NCBI GenBank assembly: GCA_012799845.1
Contig: JAAZKL010000180.1
Coordinates: forward strand, 1-11,566
Direction of reading: 5' to 3'
DNA from: Clostridiaceae bacterium
GTDB taxonomy: Bacteria; Bacillota; Clostridia; Acetivibrionales; DTU013
Length of the DNA: 11,566 nt
How positions within the stretch are numbered: the stretch's first letter is position 1; every line of letters starts with the position of its first letter. This document shows, in pieces, positions 10,501 to 11,566 of this stretch. The translations under genes were made by a program, and so were the position numbers. Under the pieces are notes generated by a model. It had not been told where the DNA came from and searched no databases. It saw nothing but the letters and a program-made list of their open reading frames with translations.

Positions 10501-10653
10501 CATCTCTACCGCATGTTTCCTGAGCTCGTCAGTATCAAGGACAGTGCCCTTTATCTCCGCGCCGAACTTATGCCTGCGGGAATGAAGCGCTGAAAACAGG
10601 TATATGATGAGTCCTATCAAAACCACGTATGATGCAGCTATTATGAAAGTCAT
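1561..10653 (-). CDS. cgs: Cyclic beta-1,2-glucan synthase (GT84, cyclization module, GH94-type phosphorylase module)
   Basis: 3,030 residues against roughly 2,800-2,900 for NdvB/Cgs relatives. It polymerises glucose from UDP-glucose into beta-1,2-glucan, cyclises the chain and trims its length. Order: a hydrophobic segment at 3-22; a soluble region; membrane segments near 420-440 and 446-466; the GT84 domain (about 475-820) with ITLDADT (Asp636, Asp638), SHDLLEG at 748-754 and RLHRWVRGDW at 781-790; membrane segments near 829-870, 957-975 and 977-996; a glycoamylase-like module (about 1035-1690), the part shown in relatives to perform cyclization, with WTGTMFEYLMP and YMAHHQGMS motifs; two GH94-type beta-sandwich regions (about 1735-2000 and 2215-2490); and a GH94 barrel (about 2520-2950) with GGDWNDGM, where Asp2693 is the expected general acid. 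All these motifs are intact. The excess length is largely a repeat insertion at 1313-1400. The start is fixed by an in-frame TAA three codons upstream. The function is firm; activity is inferred. Confidence 0.93.
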   Translation of the reverse strand: MTFIIAASYVVLIGLIIYLFSALHSRRHKFGAEIKGTVLDTDELRKHAVEMARSHPAGKLSRSLNWLLRRLNENYSLIYGIFRDLNRDIRESLPTPPSAEWLLDNFYIIEEQVKLIRRNLSRGRYSRLPVLRSGYYRGYPRVYSIALEIVAHTNGSIDEKSIASFIQAYQTHSLLSMSELWAMPLMLRIALVESIRNTCEAIRESRHEWRNAEMLVPRIINGGADEQKIARILKNELGEAKAITPSFAEHLASRLRKHGKVLSTVTALLDQRLKTEGLSTADLTSAEHRTQAETQVKIGNSITGLRLISDLDWSEVFETLSRTEQILREDPDGVYTLMDFESRDYYRHEVEKLARAFGIPETQVAEKAVDCAREGGESPKNHVGFYLVGNGRKILLDRIGKTVRRRRIFSFSPLTKPKRLYIGLVTFMTVFMVTYFMYYAWTKAPSPWPAALAGLFVLLPCTELALRFSNTIISNLYSPVLLPKLELRDGIPEDYAAFVITPALLTSPEQAKELAGQMEVCYLANREANLYFALVGDFRDASSETLDTDKGIIDAALKAVGELNEKYAAGGAPIFYYVHRGRKFNSSQGRWMGWERKRGAIIEFNRLLRGACDTSFDTISGDMSVLPRIQYVITLDADTCLPMGAAKKLIGAVAHPLNRAVFNESTGKVEEGYGILQPRISVSIQGANRSLFTRIFAGQGGIDPYTTAVSDIYQDIFDEGIFTGKGIYDVDVFTAALHDSIPDNTVLSHDLLEGCYLRAGLVSDIELVDGYPGSYGSYAARLHRWVRGDWQLLPWLCSHVRDGSGNRIKNSISCLSKWKVLDNMRRSLLSPALFALFVAGITFLPGSIFVWTGFAAATAAAPLLNGLLNSLLTGSFSFTESKTKTVMISGMKAAVYQSALTFMFIPHQTYLMLDAVIRTVYRVAFSHKNMLEWVTAADTEARSKNSLSGYFRKMWYTMPASAISLISLAVAPGRSPVPAVAAAVAWLSAPFAAYIISRPVVRKQSRLTDDDLVMLRRLSRKTWRFFEDFSTEEDNYLPPDNYQLDPPKGTAHRTSPTNIGLLLLSVMSAHDMGYIGADGLAERVDNIISTLEKLKKWKGHLYNWYDTRTLEILRPKYVSTVDSGNLMGYLMVLREGMAEYRSKKLPCPAAAAGLHDTVSIMCSEMMNAVNSGKNNGTDNVINVIYEEAGKMLEKLPADGAADVRSWEKGLVVLASWTEKLAQGIKGQEDKNGLQAVKSPEDMKNQDDGWIDRFRSMLDEFTRELYSYYPLLRLPGAAVYIGRFDAELAGEMHVPASPEALLARYRKAEAILRAAAETGVISGSAAEAGVVPGTAEGMGATADSTAETVVISGSAAETEIARTPAETEFVSGTPAAETGVVTSAAKGKGDTAGTVAETGNAGSLHGQVLALLAQGIRHIEDVISRYDDLIGRISDIIDKTEFAPLFDKKRLLFSIGYNVEDGHLSKSYYDLLASEARQASFIAIARGEVDRKHWMRLGRKMTASDGGIGLVSWTGTMFEYLMPALIIRSYENTILDETYSFVVKKQKKYGRQRNIPWGISESGYSALDFKLNYQYKAFGVPELGIKRGLANDMVTAPYASLLALTTDPAAVVENLRELQRLGMEGTCGFYEAVDFTPSRLDSHSRYSIVKSYMAHHQGMSLASLNNFFNSNILQRRFHNIPTIRSAELLLQEKIPEKALYAKEYREEWTSRVKRAEHVEGMAVRTFGTTKQLPPNVHLLSNGEYSVAITDGGSGYSRAGAVAVNRWVPDCFEKMGFYIFIQNINSNTAWSATSEPYGQAPEKYKVVFSPDKAEFIRRDGNIESHLEITVSPEDNAEIRRITLTNHSEHPRIIELTSYFEAVLGPWQEDASHPAFSKLFVMTEYVRDHKCLLAVRRPRKEEEKQVWLVHAMSVEEEHVIGEMQYDTDRMKFIGRNRDITNVEALEPDQPLSGSHGPVLDPVMSLRRRVKIEPGGTVRAVYSAALASTRKEALELADKYNDFRISDRTFELSWTRSRVENRYLGLAPDEIISYLDMVPFLLYNSSFKKEYAEHIESNTGSQQDLWTFGISGDLPVILAVLEAEDEDILEWILKGHEYLRMKGLYTDLVVLINKVEGYSQPLNEKVRNAIAASHARELSGKPGGVFVINASDIEPQQMSLLYTAARLVVEDSPDSFMSRLKESRLAAESVPAANACFDGERSSHIKVHDLPGEEELQFFNGIGGFSRDGREYVIRLGAGRRTPLPWSNIIANKNFGFLVTESGGGYTWYRNSREFKLTPWVNDPVTDRQGEVFYISDLDEKCHWSLTPMPIGGSSPYTVRHGFGYSVFEHESNGIRQSLTMFAALDLPVKLCVVALKNLTGRQRRLRVTYYLRPVLGVTDSQTSPFIVTKADKNGILCIENRFTRDFSGRTVFLASNSDDMSYTGDRALFMGNRGDAGEPAGLSGESLNGVTGAGLDPCAAVSCIVEPAPEEESVVVFLLGCAGSAEEALAVKNRFAQHDSAKAELERVKGFWAEKLGTIRLQTPDDSFDMIMNGWLLYQTISCRLWARSAYYQAGGAYGFRDQLQDCMALLNLWPELSREQILLHASRQFREADVQHWWHAERGNGIRTRYSDDLLWLAFVTAEYLEKTGDDSILDETVPFLEGNLLAEGEYERYEEPRQTDIGASLYEHCVLAIDVSLRTGPHGLPLIGGGDWNDGMNAVGREGSGESVWLAWFLLTILHRFIPICMQKNDFSRAEQYREKAAMLTESIEREAWDGSWYRRAYFDDGTPLGSVRNSECMIDSISQSWAVISGMAKPARAREAMEAVQKYLVDADEGIVKLLSPPFGDGDLQPGYIKGYLPGVRENGGQYTHAAVWVVQAFTRLGMGDKAGEIFHMLNPINHTRTSIEYARYKTEPYVMAADVYAVSPHVGRGGWTWYTGAAGWLYKVGLENIAGFSKRGGRLYIEPCVPASWKSFKITYRYRNAVYNIVIKNPDGVSSGVSHMIVDGRISREGCVELSPDGEHNVEVIMGMPYYRPAGPEPDTVGSAAFAGR
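6448..6720 (-). repeat. Decapeptide (30-bp) repeat array inside the glucan synthase
   Basis: Residues about 1312-1402 consist of roughly nine units with a period of 9-11 residues and consensus AETGVVSGSA. The conserved Glu falls at 1316, 1326, 1335, 1346, 1356, 1365, 1376 and 1396, with Lys at 1385. A higher-order 90-bp duplication is visible in the DNA: about 37 bp at 6586-6622 recurs with few changes at 6676-6712. Composition (Ala, Glu, Thr, Gly, Val, Ser) and lack of aromatics suggest a flexible linker. Confidence 0.88.
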
Positions 10654-10655
10654 TC

Positions 10656-10672
10656 GGAATTATCACCATTCC
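10656..10672 (-). promoter_or_regulatory. Weak ribosome site in a small hairpin loop before the glucan synthase start
   Basis: GGAAT and ATTCC (5-bp stem) flank a 7-nt loop containing GGTG (CACC at 10664-10667 on the plus strand), the only Shine-Dalgarno-like match, 10 nt from the ATG. Poor match and long spacing imply modest translation initiation. The stem is short and may be fortuitous. Confidence 0.35.
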
Positions 10673-10720
10673 ATGCATTTTTCGTTCATATGGAATACCA
10701 AGCAATATTCGTTCATATAG
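10671..10720 (-). repeat. 23-bp imperfect direct repeat upstream of the glucan synthase
   Basis: Two copies, 10671-10693 and 10698-10720, match at 19 of 23 positions with a 27-bp period; both contain ATATGAACGAA on the minus strand. The distal copy overlaps the candidate -10 element and the proximal one lies in the presumed leader, a layout typical of paired operator half-sites. Confidence 0.6.
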
Positions 10721-10741
10721 CATGCCCTGAAATGGTGACAA
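10714..10741 (-). promoter_or_regulatory. Candidate promoter for the glucan synthase gene
   Basis: The minus strand has TTGTCA (10741-10736; one mismatch to TTGACA), a 16-nt spacer and TATATG (10719-10714; two mismatches to TATAAT). The predicted start near 10707 gives a leader of about 54 nt. It is the best match I found upstream of the start codon, but it is not a consensus site. Confidence 0.42.
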
Positions 10742-10796
10742 TCATGTTACGTTCCAAATGATTCCATCGGCTTTGACACCGCATATCTGCGTTCCA

Positions 10797-10821
10797 TTTC
10801 CGGATGTTTGCTCCCCGGAAA
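10797..10821. repeat. Inverted repeat (hairpin) upstream of the glucan synthase promoter
   Basis: TTTCCGG and CCGGAAA form a perfect 7-bp stem around an 11-nt loop, extendable by CAT/ATG if one bulge is allowed. No T run follows on either strand, so it is not an obvious intrinsic terminator. It may be a protein site or part of an older repeat. Confidence 0.4.
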
Positions 10822-10849
10822 ATGCAGCGGAATATGACGAATATGGTCA

Positions 10850-11025
10850 AATACGGCAGTGTACCGGGAAGTACGGGGAAATACGGGAAGTGTGGGTATT
10901 GCGAGTATACAGCAGAAAGTGTTGGCAAGTATCGGGATGTGCGGGTATACAGAGGGAAGCTTGGCAAGTATCGGGAAACATAAGGAGATATCGGGAAATT
11001 TAAGCAGAAATCGGGAAATATGAGC
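10850..11025. repeat. Degenerate ~20-bp repeat array with a TATCGGGAAA core
   Basis: Three adjacent 20-bp units lie at 10966-10985, 10986-11005 and 11006-11025, each with TCGGGAAA at the same place. To their left a ~40-bp unit beginning GTATACAG occurs at 10905 and 10945, and shorter TACGGGAA-like units at about 10862-10890 recur every 10-19 bp. Open frames across it on both strands are low-complexity products of the repeat. The last unit runs into the left end of the first 139-bp element. Confidence 0.7.
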
Positions 11026-11160
11026 AAAATATCAATTAAAGATGTGTATTTCTCGTCAAATTATTGATTTGCTTCAATATTTGGTAACATAATATCTGCT
11101 ATATCGCGTTATGGTAAATGAAAAATTTCAAGGCCGACAACTTTAGTTGAAATTTTGCTC
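11022..11160. repeat. 139-bp element with 20-bp terminal inverted repeats, copy 1
   Basis: It starts GAGCAAAATATCAATTAAAG and ends with CTTTAGTTGAAATTTTGCTC; the ends are complementary at 18 of 20 positions and the pairing extends by AT on each side. A second, weaker inverted similarity lies inside (around 11054-11072 against 11116-11134). It carries no ORF worth naming. MITE-like or a stem-loop repeat; no target-site duplication is clear. Confidence 0.75.
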
Positions 11161-11178
11161 ATCCAATCGCTATTGCCT

Positions 11179-11212
11179 GATTGATTGATTGAATGAATGA
11201 TTGATTGATTGA
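11179..11212. repeat. GATT/GAAT tetranucleotide tract (first)
   Basis: About 8.5 units of GATT with two GAAT variants in a 34-bp run. It is noncoding, so length change would not shift a known reading frame. Confidence 0.85.
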
Positions 11213-11225
11213 AGTTTGTTAAACT

Positions 11226-11364
11226 GAGCAAAAAATCAACTAAAGTTGAGTATTTCCCGCTAAATTATTGATTTATTTCAATATTTGGCAACATAATATA
11301 CGCCATACCGAATTATGGTAAATGGAAAATTTCAATGTCGATGACTTTAATTGAAATTTTGCTC
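11226..11364. repeat. 139-bp element with 20-bp terminal inverted repeats, copy 2
   Basis: Same length as copy 1 and aligned without gaps, identical at 117 of 139 positions by eye. Its own ends pair at 17 of 20 positions. Inner CATAAT and ATTATG add another short stem. Changes are scattered, so the duplication is not recent. Confidence 0.78.
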
Positions 11365-11382
11365 ATCTAATCGTTATTGCCT

Positions 11383-11411
11383 GAATGAATGACTGACTGA
11401 ATGATTGATTG
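11383..11411. repeat. GAAT/GACT/GATT tetranucleotide tract (second)
   Basis: About seven units over 29 bp in the same place relative to element copy 2, with more interruptions (GAAT, GACT, GATT) than the first tract. Confidence 0.8.
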
Positions 11412-11461
11412 GCAGAAAAATATCGACGATGATAGCTCACAATGCACAAAAACGGGAAAAC

Positions 11462-11566
11462 ACTCATGAAAGACCTGTGGTCAGCAGTCACTCAGGAAAC
11501 ACCTGCAGCCCGAGAATACTCACGAAAGACCTGCAGCCCGAGAATACTCACGAAAGACCCGTAGCC
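11462..11566. repeat. 28-bp tandem repeat array running off the window
   Basis: Units at 11462-11489 (diverged), 11490-11517, 11518-11545 and a partial one at 11546-11566, all starting ACTCA and sharing a GAAAGACCTGCAGCCCGAG core. There are no spacers, so it is not a CRISPR array. The period is not a multiple of three, so the units would be read in shifting frames if translated. Confidence 0.88.

Larger units (their letters stand above)
11022..11411. repeat. 204-bp tandem duplication containing both 139-bp elements
   Basis: Element starts are 204 bp apart. Similarity continues past the right inverted repeat: 11161-11180 and 11365-11384 agree at all but two positions, and both then enter GATT/GAAT tetranucleotide tracts. 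This favours segmental duplication over two independent insertions. Confidence 0.65.

Noticed and set aside
10797..10821. Intrinsic terminator
   Set aside because: The 7-bp stem is good, but no U-rich tail follows on either strand.
10713..11027. Minus-strand ORF of 104 codons rich in Phe, Pro, Tyr and Ser
   Set aside because: Its sequence is the translation of the degenerate 20-bp array, low in complexity, and it overlaps the candidate glucan synthase promoter. The opposing 81-codon ORF at 10758-11003 is rejected for the same reason.
11429..11566. Plus-strand ORF starting ATGATAGCT and open to the window end
   Set aside because: No ribosome site precedes it, and the 28-bp repeat it reads through is not a multiple of three, so the frame shifts in each unit. 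Short open length by chance is likely; sequence to the right would decide.
11462..11566. CRISPR array
   Set aside because: The 28-bp units are directly adjacent without spacers, and no cas genes are present. The 42-bp units at 1-126 likewise have no spacers.

Overview
The window looks like a chromosomal segment of an endospore-forming Firmicute, probably of the class Clostridia. A Spo0E-like phosphatase points to Bacillota. A consensus sigma-A promoter, strong Shine-Dalgarno sites and a QueT-like ECF substrate-binding membrane protein all fit. Coding DNA is moderately GC-rich, while the two intergenic stretches are clearly AT-rich. No species assignment can be made from the sequence alone.

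Layout. Bases 1-143 hold the 3' end of a rightward gene cut by the window edge; it ends in three near-identical 42-bp (14-codon) repeats. Next, at 236-1036, is a rightward gene for a membrane protein resembling an ECF-transporter S component. Converging on it and overlapping its last 22 bp is a 59-residue Spo0E-like gene (1015-1194, minus, TTG start), easily missed by gene callers, with its own promoter at 1348-1376. An AT-rich gap follows. Most of the window (1561-10653, minus) is one gene for a 3,030-residue cyclic beta-1,2-glucan synthase: a membrane-embedded GT84 synthase, a glycoamylase-like cyclization module and a C-terminal GH94-type phosphorylase module. A repetitive decapeptide array of about 90 residues interrupts the cyclization module. 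The last ~900 bp upstream of this gene have no convincing CDS. They hold a candidate promoter with a 23-bp direct repeat, a small hairpin, a degenerate ~20-bp repeat array, two copies of a 139-bp palindrome-ended element inside a 204-bp tandem duplication, tetranucleotide tracts and a 28-bp tandem array that runs off the window.

How the genes relate. The glucan synthase is transcribed alone and should make cyclic glucan at the inner face of the membrane; no exporter of the NdvA/ChvA type is visible. The Spo0E-like protein would act on phosphorelay response regulators such as Spo0A and has no evident link to the glucan gene. The ECF-like protein may be co-transcribed with the truncated repeat-tailed gene. 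I see no clear new multi-gene system. The most unusual items are the decapeptide insertion in the synthase, the paired 139-bp elements and the density of distinct tandem repeats.
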